The notes: generated by a model not told the origin, from the letters alone. 64,000 nt of DNA from Isosphaeraceae bacterium EP7 (GCA_038400315.1 CP151667.1:4847174-4911173); one strand, 5' to 3'. Counted from the first letter of the stretch, positions 17,822 to 27,610 are shown. Numbers and translations: made by a program.

Positions 17822-19774
17822 TCAGGTCGTCGGCTTGGGCTCATCGGACTCGGGCCGACGACGGGTCTGGCCGAGGGCCGAGCGCGGGGGGCGAGGCTTG
17901 GAGGCAGGACGACGGAGCCTGGGCCCCTGGTTCTGGCTCTGGCCCTGACTCCGATCCATACCGATGATGATCCGGCCGCCACCCTGACCGTCGGAGAGGT
18001 CAACCCGGGGCGTGGGGCGACCGCCCTGTGCCGGGGTGCCGGGTCTCCCCTGCGGGGGGCCGTCGGCGCGAATCTGGTACTCGTTGTCAGGCTGACCGGG
18101 GCGGAGCGGCTTGCGTCCGCCGCTCGACTGCGGCTCACGACTATGACCGCCAGCCGGGGTGCGGCCGGGGCCACCATCCAGGACAGGTCCACGGCCCGGG
18201 CCGACACCATCCTGGTTACGACGCATGGCGGGCTGGGAGCCCTGGAAGTGCGGCGGGATGGCCGAAGGCCGCGGACGCTGTGAGGGGGGCAGGCCCAGGG
18301 GGCGGGGGACTTCACCTCGCCTCAGCGGGCGCGGGAGGTTGTCATGACCCTCGGCGGTCTGCGGGATCCGGCCGTCGGGTCGCGGTCGCATGGCCGGACC
18401 ACGCGAAGGACCTGCAGGGCGGCTCCCCTCGACTCGATCGGGCCTGCGGGCGCCCCCATGACCCATCGAGCCTGAACCCTGGAACGAGCCAGTCCCGGCG
18501 CCGGTGCCGGCGGTCGGGAACCGACGCGGGCCCTGAGACTTACGATCATCGGTGCGGACCGTGGGCAAAAGAAGTCCGGCCGCGACCTTGCGGAGCAGCT
18601 CGACCTCGCCGCTGCCGAGCGGCCGGAACTCGCCAGGCGCCAAGCCCTTGATGGTGATCGGGCCGACGGCGATGCGGGTCAGGGACATGACCTTGTGCCC
18701 CTCCTTGGCCAACATCCGGCGAACTTCGCGGTTTTTCCCTTCGGCGAGCACCATCTCCACGATGGTCGCATCGCCCTGGCGACCAACGATCTTGGCCCGC
18801 TTGGCGCGCACCTTGCCGTCGGACAACCAGATTCCTGCGAGCAATTTCTGGATGGTCTCGGGGCTGGGGAGTCCGGCCACGATGACCCGGTAGACCTTCT
18901 CGACCCCGAACTTGGGGTGGGCCAGCTTGTTGGCGAGCTCCCCATCGTTGGTCAGCAGCATCAGGCCGACGCTCATCTCGTCAAGCCGACCGACCGTGTA
19001 GACGCGCTCTGGGACGTCGGGCAGCAGATCCACGACTCGGGGCCGGCCGGCCGGATCGCTGTTGGTGGAGACGTAGCCCTTGGGCTTGTTCACCGCGAAG
19101 TAGACCGACCGTTCCAGCCTGACCTTCTGGCCGTCGACGTGGATCGTGGCGGACGAGGCATCAACCTTCGTTCCCAGTTCGCGGACAATCTGATTGTTGA
19201 TCGTCACTCGTCCCTGGAGGATCAGCTCTTCGCAGTTTCGCCTCGAACCGAGCCCGGCCTGGGCCAGGACCTTCTGGAGCCGCTCGGGTTCGTGGGACTT
19301 GGACCGTTCGACGGTGCGGAGCGCGGGGCCGCTACGGGTGCCGGGAGCACCGATCCGGTCGTGGCTCCTCGGTCGATCCGAGCCTCCACCACCACCCGAA
19401 CGCTGCGGCGGGCCGCCGGGACGGCTGCCCCCCTGGCCTGGCCGGCGAGCCCCGGGCCCTTGACCCTGGGGGGGACCACCGGGTCGACTGCTTCCTTGCC
19501 CTGGCCTGCGCGCTGAGGGCCCCTGACCCTGGGGGGGACCACCGGGTCGACTGTGGCTCTGCCCGGGGCGGCGGGCGCCGGGCCCCTGAACCGGGCCACC
19601 ACCACCGGGGCGACCGCCAGCCTGCGCCGGGCGGCGGCCTGCGGGGCCTTGACCTTGCGGAGGACCGCCGGGGCCCGAGGGCCTGCGGCCGGGGGGACGA
19701 GATGAGTGGCGAGGTCCGCCGTGGCCGGGACCGGCGCCGGGGCCGCTGCGGCGGGGGGGCTTGTTGCTGGGCAT
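17822..19774 (-). CDS. RsuA/RluB-family pseudouridine synthase with long disordered tails
   Basis: The 650-residue protein has a compact catalytic part of about 240 residues inside two low-complexity tails. The core starts with an S4 domain (ERLQKVLAQAGLGSRRNCEE). It continues with the catalytic block VGRLDEMSVGLMLLTNDGEL, the Asp of GRLD being the nucleophile, and ends with EGKNREVRRML. It would modify rRNA. The N-terminal 150 residues are Gly/Pro/Arg/Gln-rich with tandem repeats, and the C-terminal 240 are Pro/Arg/Gly-rich. ATG 19774 (MPSNKPPRR) is preferred over an upstream in-frame start at 19810. Confidence 0.9.
   Translation of the reverse strand: MPSNKPPRRSGPGAGPGHGGPRHSSRPPGRRPSGPGGPPQGQGPAGRRPAQAGGRPGGGGPVQGPGARRPGQSHSRPGGPPQGQGPSARRPGQGSSRPGGPPQGQGPGARRPGQGGSRPGGPPQRSGGGGGSDRPRSHDRIGAPGTRSGPALRTVERSKSHEPERLQKVLAQAGLGSRRNCEELILQGRVTINNQIVRELGTKVDASSATIHVDGQKVRLERSVYFAVNKPKGYVSTNSDPAGRPRVVDLLPDVPERVYTVGRLDEMSVGLMLLTNDGELANKLAHPKFGVEKVYRVIVAGLPSPETIQKLLAGIWLSDGKVRAKRAKIVGRQGDATIVEMVLAEGKNREVRRMLAKEGHKVMSLTRIAVGPITIKGLAPGEFRPLGSGEVELLRKVAAGLLLPTVRTDDRKSQGPRRFPTAGTGAGTGSFQGSGSMGHGGARRPDRVEGSRPAGPSRGPAMRPRPDGRIPQTAEGHDNLPRPLRRGEVPRPLGLPPSQRPRPSAIPPHFQGSQPAMRRNQDGVGPGRGPVLDGGPGRTPAGGHSREPQSSGGRKPLRPGQPDNEYQIRADGPPQGRPGTPAQGGRPTPRVDLSDGQGGGRIIIGMDRSQGQSQNQGPRLRRPASKPRPPRSALGQTRRRPESDEPKPTT
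19391..19553 (-). repeat. 63-bp tandem repeat encoding a Pro/Gly/Gln-rich 21-residue unit
   Basis: A 30-base block starting TGACCCTGGGGGGGACC at 19461 recurs exactly at 19524, a period of 63 bases. A third, more diverged unit follows on the 19391 side. Each unit encodes SRPGGPPQGQGP plus ARRPGQ inside the disordered N-terminus of the pseudouridine synthase. The near-identical DNA suggests recent slippage and likely length variation between strains. Confidence 0.8.
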
Positions 19775-19891
19775 GGAACGATCATCCTGCGGATTCGATC
19801 CGCGGAGCACGGCTTCAAACAGCCGGGCAAGACTCGATGTGGGGAAACTCGGACGGTGGACATGGTCATCGCGACCAGGTCAGGGGAACGG

Positions 19892-21007
19892 CTAGTTGAC
19901 CTCGGGAGACTCGCGGTCGGTAACCTCTTCGGTGCCCACGCGAGGCTGCTGCTGGGTCATGCAGTGCAGCGTACCAAGTCCCCAGACGAGGTCGAGGGCG
20001 TGGACGCCGACGACCTCTCGGCCGGGGAAGCAATGCTCCAGGGTTGACAGCGCAAGTCGGTCGGCCGGGTCATTGAAGGTCGGGACCAGGACCATGCCGT
20101 TGGCGATGTAGAAGTTGGCGTAGCTGGCCGGCAGACGCTGGCCTTCGAACTCGATGGGCCGTGGCATCGGTAGCTCGATGATCTCGAGCGGTTCGCCGTC
20201 CTGGTCGCGGGCCTCGGCCAGCCGGCATCGATTGTCGGCCAGAATCTCGAAGTTCTCGTCCGACTCCCGCTTCTCGACGACCGTGACGACCTGCCTCGGC
20301 CCGACAAATCGGGCGAGGTCGTCGACGTGTCCATGGGTGTCGTCGCCCACGATCCCCTTGCCCAGCCAGATGACGTGCCGGGTGCCGAGATATCGATGCA
20401 AGACCTCTTCGATGCTGGACTTGGAGAGGCCAGGGTTGCGGGCCTGGACGTCGTCCAGCAGGCATTCCTCGGTCGTCAGCACGGTGCCGGCGCCATTGAC
20501 GTCGATCGATCCCCCTTCGAGGACGATTCGCCGCGGGGCCCCTTCGAACTCCGCGGTCGGCTCTTGACGCGAAAAGCCGAGTTTCTTGGCCAGCCTCCGC
20601 GGGAGGCGGTCGTCGGCCTTGTGGTTGCTGTACTTGGCCCAGCCGTTGAACTGCCAGTCGACCAGGATTGGGTTCGTTTCGTTTTCAGCGACTACAAACG
20701 TCGGGGCGGTATCGCGGGTCCAGATCCGGTCGGTCTTCACCTTGTGGAAATCGACGCGGCCGAGGTCGACCCCAGCGCGCTCAAGTCGCTCGGTGGCGTC
20801 CCGACGCTGCTTGCCCCCCAAGACGAGGATGGCCACCCGTTCGTTCTGGGTGAGCAGGTGGACGACCTCGACGAAGACCCAGGGGATGGGGCCGAACTTG
20901 CCCGGCCAGTCTTCCCGGTTGTGGGGCCAGGCGATCCAGGTGGTCTCGTGCGGCTCCCACTCGGCGGGCATGCGTTGGCCGGGGATGGGTTCGATCGGAT
21001 CGGTCAT
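19892..21007 (-). CDS. aguA: Agmatine deiminase
   Basis: This 371-residue peptidyl-arginine deiminase fold protein converts agmatine to N-carbamoylputrescine. It has the opening MPAEWEPHETTWIAWPHN, RIWTRDTAP, the catalytic His in GDDTHGHVDD and the catalytic Cys349 in GLGTLHCMTQQQP. The last is close to the GGGxIHCxTQQ signature of agmatine deiminases. The start ATG 21007 is three bases after the aguB stop, so both enzymes of the two-step route are made from one message. Confidence 0.92.
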   Translation of the reverse strand: MTDPIEPIPGQRMPAEWEPHETTWIAWPHNREDWPGKFGPIPWVFVEVVHLLTQNERVAILVLGGKQRRDATERLERAGVDLGRVDFHKVKTDRIWTRDTAPTFVVAENETNPILVDWQFNGWAKYSNHKADDRLPRRLAKKLGFSRQEPTAEFEGAPRRIVLEGGSIDVNGAGTVLTTEECLLDDVQARNPGLSKSSIEEVLHRYLGTRHVIWLGKGIVGDDTHGHVDDLARFVGPRQVVTVVEKRESDENFEILADNRCRLAEARDQDGEPLEIIELPMPRPIEFEGQRLPASYANFYIANGMVLVPTFNDPADRLALSTLEHCFPGREVVGVHALDLVWGLGTLHCMTQQQPRVGTEEVTDRESPEVN

Positions 21008-21010
21008 GGG

Positions 21011-21904
21011 TCAGACTCCCCAGCGTTGAGCGATGGCGCCGTAGGCGTCGACGCGGCGGTCGCGGAAGAAGGGCCAGTTGCGGCGCGTGTCCTCGATCAT
21101 GGCGGGGTCGACCTCGGCGACGACCACTTCCTCGGCCTCGCGCCCGGCCCTGGCCAGGATGCGGCCGAAGGGGTCGGCCAGGAATGAGCCCCCCCAGAAT
21201 TCGATCCCGCCGTCGGCGGCTCCTTCATGACCCACCCGGTTGATGGCCGCGACAAAGACGCCGTTGCTGATCGCGTGGGCCCGCTGCATCGTCTCCCAGG
21301 CGTCGGCCTGGGCGACGCCGAACTCGGCCTTCTCGCCGGGATGCCAACCGATCGCGGTCGGGTAAACCAGGATCTCAGCCCCCTGCATGGCGGTCAGGCG
21401 GGCGGCCTCGGGGTACCACTGATCCCAGCAGACGAGCGTCCCGACGTTGGCAACCGACGTGTCGAATGACTTGAAGCCGAGGTCGCCGGGGGTGAAGTAA
21501 TACTTCTCGAAATAGAGCGGGTCGTGGGGGATGTGCATCTTGCGGTAGCGACCGACCAGCGACCCATCCTTCTCGATGACCACCGACGTATTGTGGTAGA
21601 TTCCGCCGGTCCGCTTCTCGAACAACGAGCCAATCACGACGACGCCCCGCGTCCTGGCGAAGGCTTCCAGGGCCTCGGTCGTCGGGCCCGGGATCGGCTC
21701 GGCCAGATCGAAGTATTTGGCGTCGTGGGTCTGGCAGAAATATTCGGAACGAAACAGTTCCGGCAGGCAGATCAAGGACGCACCTTCGTCGGCCGCCTGC
21801 CCCATCAGCTCGATGGCCCGACGGACATTGGAGTCGGGATCGGCCGAGCAGCGCATCTGGATGAGGCCGACACGATAGGGCTTGCTGCGGGCGGCTGCGG
21901 TCAT
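21011..21904 (-). CDS. aguB: N-carbamoylputrescine amidase
   Basis: This 297-residue nitrilase-superfamily hydrolase has the catalytic triad Glu49 (CLPELFRSEYF), Lys122 (YRKMHIPHDP) and Cys159 (LVCWDQWYPEAARL). The Cys motif CWDQWYPE is the form seen in carbamoylputrescine amidases. It releases ammonia and CO2 to give putrescine. It is the first gene of the aguB-aguA pair and divergent from the large secreted protein at 22165. The 260-base gap between them must hold both promoters. Confidence 0.93.
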   Translation of the reverse strand: MTAAARSKPYRVGLIQMRCSADPDSNVRRAIELMGQAADEGASLICLPELFRSEYFCQTHDAKYFDLAEPIPGPTTEALEAFARTRGVVVIGSLFEKRTGGIYHNTSVVIEKDGSLVGRYRKMHIPHDPLYFEKYYFTPGDLGFKSFDTSVANVGTLVCWDQWYPEAARLTAMQGAEILVYPTAIGWHPGEKAEFGVAQADAWETMQRAHAISNGVFVAAINRVGHEGAADGGIEFWGGSFLADPFGRILARAGREAEEVVVAEVDPAMIEDTRRNWPFFRDRRVDAYGAIAQRWGV

Positions 21905-22164
21905 GGGTCGGGCGTAACCTCAAATTTGTCGTGTGTGATCGTTCATTCTACCAGGCGGTCAAGGGACGTGAGAGCCTGGACGTACGAATTCCGGCGTCGC
22001 GGGCAAAACGGCTGGGATTGGGCCTGAAACCCTTGTAAGATTCGAGTAGGACGAAGACTTCGTCGCGTCCGCTTGCCCCACCCGCCCGCGGAGCACGCCA
22101 CGCTCCGCGAAACGTCCCGCCGTCGCCGATCGATGCTCACGCTCCATGCCTCAGGGGCTTCCTC

Positions 22165-25098
22165 ATGATTCGACGTCTCGCTCGCATGACCCTGGTCGGC
22201 CTGATCGGAGCGGCCTGGTCGTTCGCATCGGCTGCGGAGCCGACCGCCGAACAGGCCCGGTTCTTCGAGGAGAAGGTCCGGCCCATCCTGGTCTCGCAGT
22301 GCCTGAAGTGCCACGGCCCCGACAAACAGAAGTCGGGCCTGCGCGTCGACGGTCTGGCCTCGATGCTCAGCGGCGGCGACTCGGGGCCCGCGGTGGTCCC
22401 CGGCAAACCGGGCGAGAGTCTGCTCATCGCGGCGATCGGCTACGAAGACGACGCCTACAAGATGCCTCCGGCGAAGAAGCTCGCCCCCGAGGAGATCGAG
22501 GCCCTGACCACCTGGGTCGAGACCGGTGCCCACTGGCCGGGAGGCGGCGTCGCGGCAGGCTCGGCACCCCCGGTCGCAGGCGGTCTGCGCAGGCCCGGCG
22601 ACCCCATCACCCAGGCCGACCGCGAGCACTGGGCATTCCGCCCGATCAAGGCTGACGCCGTGCCGACCCCGGCCGACGCCACCTGGGCCTCGAGCCCGAT
22701 CGACCGATTCATCCTATCGAAGCTCGACACCAAGGGCCTCACGCCTAACCCGCCAGCCAGCAAGCAAGAATTCCTCCGACGCGCGACCTACGACCTGACG
22801 GGGCTCCCCCCGACCCCGGCAGAGGTCGCAGCCTTCCTCGCCGACGACTCGCCCGAGGCCTTCGAGCGAGTGGTCGACCGCCTGCTCGCCTCGAACCACT
22901 ACGGCGAGAAGTGGGGCCGGCACTGGCTCGACCTCGTTCGATATGCCGAGACGAATAGCTACGAACGCGACGCGGCCAAGCCGTCGGCCTGGCGATACCG
23001 CGACTATGTAATCCGATCGTTCAACGACGACAAGCCTTACGACCGATTTGTCCGCGAACAGCTCGCCGGCGACGAGCTTGCCGACGGCGGCCCCGACGGG
23101 CAGATCGCGACCGGCTACTACCGGCTGGGGATCTGGGACGACGAACCGACCGACCGGGAGCAGGCTCGGTTTGATAGCCTCGACGACATCGTGGCGACCA
23201 CCGGTCAGGTCTTCCTGGGAATGACCGTCGACTGCGCCCGTTGCCACGACCACAAGATCGATCCGATCCCCCAGAAGGACTATTACGGCTTCGTCGCCTT
23301 CTTCAACCAGATCAACCACTATCGCAACGGCGGACCCACCGACGAGGTCCAGCTCTTCGAGAACCAGAGCAGCCGCGACGATTATCTGGCGAAGGTGGCC
23401 GCCCTCGAACACGAGAAAGAGCGGATCCGAACGGCGATTGGCGACCTGGAGCGGATCGCGCTGGCGAAGCATCTGGGGATCGACCCGGGCAGCGTGACCA
23501 ACGCGGTCGACCTTGCCGACCTCAAGTTCAAGTTCTATCGCGATACCTGGGACCGCCTCCCCGACTTCGACGCCCTGAAGCCGGAGACGAAGGGGGTTCT
23601 CGGCGAGACTTTCTTCACGCTGGCCAAGAAAAGCCGCGACATCGCCTTCGGCATGGTCATCGAAGGGGCCCTGATCGTCCCCGAGGACGGGACTTATACC
23701 CTCTACCTCGACTCCGACGACGGCTCACGACTGCTGATCGACGGCAAGCCGGTCATCGCTCATGACGGCGTCCATGAGCTGGGCAAGGAACAGGCTGGCT
23801 CCGTCGAGCTGAAGCGTGGCCGGGTCCCGATCCGGCTCGAATACTTCCAGCGCGAGGAGAAGCTGGGCCTGAACGTCGCCTGGTCGGGGCCGAATCTCCC
23901 ACGGAGGAGCCTCTCAACTGGGCGCCCCAAGGTCGACATCGCAGCACTCATCAAGGATGACTCGCTCAAGCTGCTGAGTTCGGACGAGAAGGGCCGCCAC
24001 GGCTATCTTGTCAACGAGCTCAAGAAGCTCAACGAGCGGCCGATCCCCAAGGAGACGGCCCTCTGCGTCACCGAAGAGCAAGGGCCGATCAAAGACACGT
24101 TCATCCTGCTGCGGGGCAATCCTCACGTCCCCGGCGACAAGGTTCAGCCCAGCTTCCTCCAGGTTCTCGGCTCTCCGGAAATCCCGGCGCCGACGACCTC
24201 CGCCGGGTCGAAGACGACGGGCCGTCGCACGGTCCTGGCCGACTGGATTACCTCGCCGACCAACCCCTTGACCGCCCGCGTGATGGCCAACCGGCTCTGG
24301 CAGCATCACTTCAATCGGGGCATCGTCCGGTCGTCGAACAACTTCGGCACCCAGGGTGACCGACCGACCCACCCCGAGCTGCTCGACTGGCTGGCGAATT
24401 CCTTGATCCAGGGGGGTTGGAAGCTGAAGCCGCTGCATCGTCAGATGATGCTCAGCAACGCCTACCGGATGTCGTCGAGGGGCCGCGAGGATGGTTTGAA
24501 GGCCGATCCGACGAATGACACCTTCTGGCGGTTCGAGCCGCGCAGGCTGTCCGCCGAGGAGATCCGCGACTCGATCCTGGCGGCCTGCGGCAACCTGAAC
24601 ACGAGGATGTTCGGACCCGGAGTCTTTCCAGAAATTCCCGCCGAGGTGCTGGCCGGCCAGTCGGTGCCGGGGCTGGGCTGGGGCAAGTCGAGCCCCGAGG
24701 AGCAGGCGAGGCGTAGCATCTACGTGCACGTCAAGCGGTCCCTGATCATGCCAATCCTGGAGAGCTTCGACGTCGCCGAGAGCGACCGATCGTCGCCCGT
24801 CCGGTTCAGCACCACCCAGCCGACGCAGGCCCTGGCCATGCTCAACGGCTCATTCGTCAACAAACAGGCCGAGCTGCTGGCAGACCGCCTCCGCCGCGAG
24901 GCGGGCGTCGAGCCCAGGAATCAGGTCGTCCTCGGCCTGGAATTGCTGATGAGCCGCAAGCCAACCGACGCCGAAGTCGAGCGTGGCCTGACGCTGATGG
25001 GCGACTGGAAGGCGGCCACTCACACGGACGACCGGGGTGCCTTGAAGGCGTTCTGCCTGGTCGCGCTGAATCTCAACGAATTCGTCTACCTGGACTGA
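22165..25098 (+). CDS. Secreted planctomycete cytochrome / DUF1549 / PA14 / DUF1553 protein
   Basis: This 977-residue exported protein starts with a signal peptide (about 1-24, ending FASAAEP). A planctomycete cytochrome c-like domain (PSCyt1) has heme motif CLKCH at residues 46-50. DUF1549 (PSCyt2) follows at roughly 165-370, including WGRHWLDLVRYAET and DCARCHDHKIDPIPQ. A PA14-type beta domain (about 490-590, with DGTYTLYLDSDDGSRLLIDG) comes next. DUF1553 (PSD1) closes the protein with LTARVMANRLWQHHF and ALAMLNGSFV. PA14 domains bind carbohydrate in other proteins, so a polysaccharide-related redox or hydrolytic role is plausible but unproven. DUF1501 follows 35 bases later, the usual partner. 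Confidence 0.92.
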   Translation: MIRRLARMTLVGLIGAAWSFASAAEPTAEQARFFEEKVRPILVSQCLKCHGPDKQKSGLRVDGLASMLSGGDSGPAVVPGKPGESLLIAAIGYEDDAYKMPPAKKLAPEEIEALTTWVETGAHWPGGGVAAGSAPPVAGGLRRPGDPITQADREHWAFRPIKADAVPTPADATWASSPIDRFILSKLDTKGLTPNPPASKQEFLRRATYDLTGLPPTPAEVAAFLADDSPEAFERVVDRLLASNHYGEKWGRHWLDLVRYAETNSYERDAAKPSAWRYRDYVIRSFNDDKPYDRFVREQLAGDELADGGPDGQIATGYYRLGIWDDEPTDREQARFDSLDDIVATTGQVFLGMTVDCARCHDHKIDPIPQKDYYGFVAFFNQINHYRNGGPTDEVQLFENQSSRDDYLAKVAALEHEKERIRTAIGDLERIALAKHLGIDPGSVTNAVDLADLKFKFYRDTWDRLPDFDALKPETKGVLGETFFTLAKKSRDIAFGMVIEGALIVPEDGTYTLYLDSDDGSRLLIDGKPVIAHDGVHELGKEQAGSVELKRGRVPIRLEYFQREEKLGLNVAWSGPNLPRRSLSTGRPKVDIAALIKDDSLKLLSSDEKGRHGYLVNELKKLNERPIPKETALCVTEEQGPIKDTFILLRGNPHVPGDKVQPSFLQVLGSPEIPAPTTSAGSKTTGRRTVLADWITSPTNPLTARVMANRLWQHHFNRGIVRSSNNFGTQGDRPTHPELLDWLANSLIQGGWKLKPLHRQMMLSNAYRMSSRGREDGLKADPTNDTFWRFEPRRLSAEEIRDSILAACGNLNTRMFGPGVFPEIPAEVLAGQSVPGLGWGKSSPEEQARRSIYVHVKRSLIMPILESFDVAESDRSSPVRFSTTQPTQALAMLNGSFVNKQAELLADRLRREAGVEPRNQVVLGLELLMSRKPTDAEVERGLTLMGDWKAATHTDDRGALKAFCLVALNLNEFVYLD

Positions 25099-25133
25099 AC
25101 GACCCGCACGAATCCGAGTCGAGGAGACGTCCC

Positions 25134-26621
25134 ATGGCGAGCCAGATTCCCGACAGCGACAAGCCCGCCGGCACCTTCTGCGGGCAGACCAGGCGCGAAT
25201 TCCTCTGGGAAGCGGGCGCAGGGTTCACGGGCCTCGGCCTGATCGACCTGATGACGCGGGATGCGTTCTTCGCCTCGAAGGCTGGAGCGGCCGAGGCGGC
25301 GGTCAAGTCCATCAACCCGATGGCACCAAGGCCGCCGCACTTCGCCCCCAAGGCCAAGAGCGTCATCTTCCTGTTCATGTACGGCGGCCCCAGCCAACTC
25401 GACACGTTCGACTACAAGCCCAAGCTGTTCGCGCTGGATGGCAAGACGATTCCGATCAAGACGTTCGGCCGAGGCGGTAAGAAGAACGAGGGGCGGGTCG
25501 TCGGCCCCAAGTGGAAGTTCAAGCAGTATGGGCAGAGCGGCAAATGGGTCAGCGACCTGTTCCCGAACCTGGCCACCTGCGTGGACGACCTGGCGTTCCT
25601 CCACTCGATGACCGCCGACTCGCCGATTCACGGTTCGGCCATGCTCCAGATGAACACCGGCAAGATCCTCTCGGGTAGCCCCTGCCTGGGCTCGTGGGTG
25701 AACTACGGCCTGGGAAGCGAGAACGAGAACCTGCCTGGGTTCGTGGTGATGCTCGACCCCACAGGCGGCCCAATCAGCGGTTCCAAGAACTGGTCGAGCG
25801 GCTACATGCCCGCTTCCTACCAGGCTACCCTGCTGCGTTCGGCCGGACAGCCGGTTCTCGACCTGAAGCGCGCCGAGGGACTCGCCGAGGCCGATCAGAG
25901 GCGGCTGCTCGACCACCTGAACGCCTACAACCGCGAGCACCTGGCGACGAGGGCCGACAACAGCAACCTCTCGGCGCGAGTGGCCAGCTACGAGATGGCC
26001 TACTCGATGCAGCGTCACGCCCCCGAGGCGGTCGACCTCTCGACCGAAGACGCATCGACCAAGGCCCTTTACGGCATGGACGAGCCCAAGACCCAGGAGT
26101 TCGGCCGACGCTGCCTGATGGCCAGGCGCATGGTCGAGCGTGGCGTCCGGTTCGTCCAGCTCTACGCCGGCGGTGCCCACAACGACGACAACTGGGACGC
26201 CCATGGCGACCTGGAGCGCAACCACAACTACCACGCGGGCCGCACCGACAAGCCAATCGCGGGGCTCTTGAAGGACCTCAAACGCACCGGCCTGCTCGAC
26301 GAGACCCTGGTCGTCTGGGGGGGCGAGTTTGGCCGCCAGCCGACCGCCGAGTATGCCAACGGCACCGGCCGCGACCACAACGCCTACGGCTTCACGATGT
26401 GGATGGCCGGCGGCGGGATCAAAGGGGGCATCTGCGTGGGCGAGACCGACGAGATCGGCGGCGCGGCGACCACCGACCGGATGCACGTCAAGAACCTGCA
26501 CGCCACGATCCTGCATCAGCTCGGCCTGAATCCCGAACGACTCTCCTACTTCTACAACGGACTCGACCAGAAGCTGGTCGGAGTGGAAGGCGCCGAGCCG
26601 ATCCACCAGATCATCGCCTGA
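25134..26621 (+). CDS. DUF1501 protein with Tat-like signal
   Basis: This 495-residue protein belongs to the DUF1501 family (alkaline-phosphatase-like fold, related to sulfatases). The N-terminus carries TRREFLWEAGAGFTGLG, a twin-arginine pattern, so it is probably exported folded. Core blocks are VIFLFMYGGPSQLDTFDYKP, GGAHNDDNWDAHGDL, VVWGGEFGRQPTAEY and GRDHNAYGFTMWMAGGG, where His and Asp residues would hold metal. In planctomycetes it nearly always accompanies DUF1549/DUF1553 genes. Its enzymatic activity is not known. The 3' neighbour is a secreted beta-propeller 41 bases on. Confidence 0.93.
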   Translation: MASQIPDSDKPAGTFCGQTRREFLWEAGAGFTGLGLIDLMTRDAFFASKAGAAEAAVKSINPMAPRPPHFAPKAKSVIFLFMYGGPSQLDTFDYKPKLFALDGKTIPIKTFGRGGKKNEGRVVGPKWKFKQYGQSGKWVSDLFPNLATCVDDLAFLHSMTADSPIHGSAMLQMNTGKILSGSPCLGSWVNYGLGSENENLPGFVVMLDPTGGPISGSKNWSSGYMPASYQATLLRSAGQPVLDLKRAEGLAEADQRRLLDHLNAYNREHLATRADNSNLSARVASYEMAYSMQRHAPEAVDLSTEDASTKALYGMDEPKTQEFGRRCLMARRMVERGVRFVQLYAGGAHNDDNWDAHGDLERNHNYHAGRTDKPIAGLLKDLKRTGLLDETLVVWGGEFGRQPTAEYANGTGRDHNAYGFTMWMAGGGIKGGICVGETDEIGGAATTDRMHVKNLHATILHQLGLNPERLSYFYNGLDQKLVGVEGAEPIHQIIA

Positions 26622-26662
26622 GCGACCTGCCCGTTCCCAAACCGCCCCGCGAGCCCTCTCCC

Positions 26663-27610
26663 ATGAACCGTCGCAACTTGATCTCGTTCGCCCTACTGAC
26701 CGCATGCGTGGCGGGCCTCGCCGCCGAGGCCCGGGCCCAGACGCCCACGGGCCGCAAGGTGCTGGGGGCCGATCGGGGCCGCCTGGCGATTGTGAACCAG
26801 GACGGGGCGGTCGAGTGGGAGATGCCCTTCCCCGCCTCGGTCCACTCGCTCCAGCTCCTTCCCAACGGCCACATCCTGACCCACAACGTCACCAAGGTTT
26901 TCGAGATCGATCCCAAGACGAAGGAGGTCGTCTGGGCCTACGAGTCGCACCCGCGCGAAGGGTACACCGGCAAGATCGAGATCCACACCGTCCGCCGCCT
27001 TGCCGACGGCCTGACGATGATCGCCGAGACGGGCAACAAGCGGATCATCGAGGTCGACCGCACCGGAACGATCGTGCACTCAACCAACCTCAAGGTTGAG
27101 AAGCCCGACACCCACCGCGACACGCGGATGGTGACCAAGCTGAAGAGCAGCAACTACCTGGTCTGTCAGGAGTTGGACGGTGCCGTCAACGAATATACCC
27201 CCGACGGCGAAATCGTCTGGACCTACAAGCTCGACCTCGCCGGCCGGCCCGCCAGCCCTGGTCACGACGGCCACGGCACCGAAGTCTTCGGCGCCATCCG
27301 ACTCAAATCCGGCAACACCCTGATCGCCGCCGGCAATGGTAACCGGGTCATCGAGGTCAACCCCTCGGGCAAGGTCGTCTGGAGCATCGAGCAAAACGAG
27401 CTTCCGGGCATCAAGCTCGGATGGGTCACGTCGCTGGTGGAGCTGCCTAACGGCAACATCCTCTTCGGCAACACCCACGCTGGCCCCGAGAATCCGCAGC
27501 TCATCGAGGTGACCCGCGACAAGGCGGTCGTCTGGACCTTGAAGGATCACAATAACTTCGGCAACGACATGGCCGCGGCCGTCGTGATCGACCCGCCCAG
27601 CGGCAAGTAA
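26663..27610 (+). CDS. Secreted PQQ-like beta-propeller protein
   Basis: The 315-residue product starts with a signal peptide (MNRRNLISFALLTACVAGLA, cut near AEARAQ). Repeated short units such as VEWEMPFPASVH, VVWAYESHP, IVWTYKLDLAG, VVWSIEQNE and VVWTLKDHN follow. Each is a Trp-ending beta strand typical of a six- or seven-bladed PQQ-like propeller or arylsulfotransferase-like domain. No catalytic residue is evident. ATG 26663 is fixed by the signal peptide; the frame runs far upstream inside DUF1501. It is the third gene of a probable operon with the DUF1549 and DUF1501 genes. Confidence 0.87.
   Translation: MNRRNLISFALLTACVAGLAAEARAQTPTGRKVLGADRGRLAIVNQDGAVEWEMPFPASVHSLQLLPNGHILTHNVTKVFEIDPKTKEVVWAYESHPREGYTGKIEIHTVRRLADGLTMIAETGNKRIIEVDRTGTIVHSTNLKVEKPDTHRDTRMVTKLKSSNYLVCQELDGAVNEYTPDGEIVWTYKLDLAGRPASPGHDGHGTEVFGAIRLKSGNTLIAAGNGNRVIEVNPSGKVVWSIEQNELPGIKLGWVTSLVELPNGNILFGNTHAGPENPQLIEVTRDKAVVWTLKDHNNFGNDMAAAVVIDPPSGK

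Noticed and set aside
25086-26705. 539-codon open frame on the minus strand, opposite DUF1501
   Set aside because: DUF1501 is a clear family match on the plus strand; the shadow is mostly Val/Gly/Arg without a recognisable domain.
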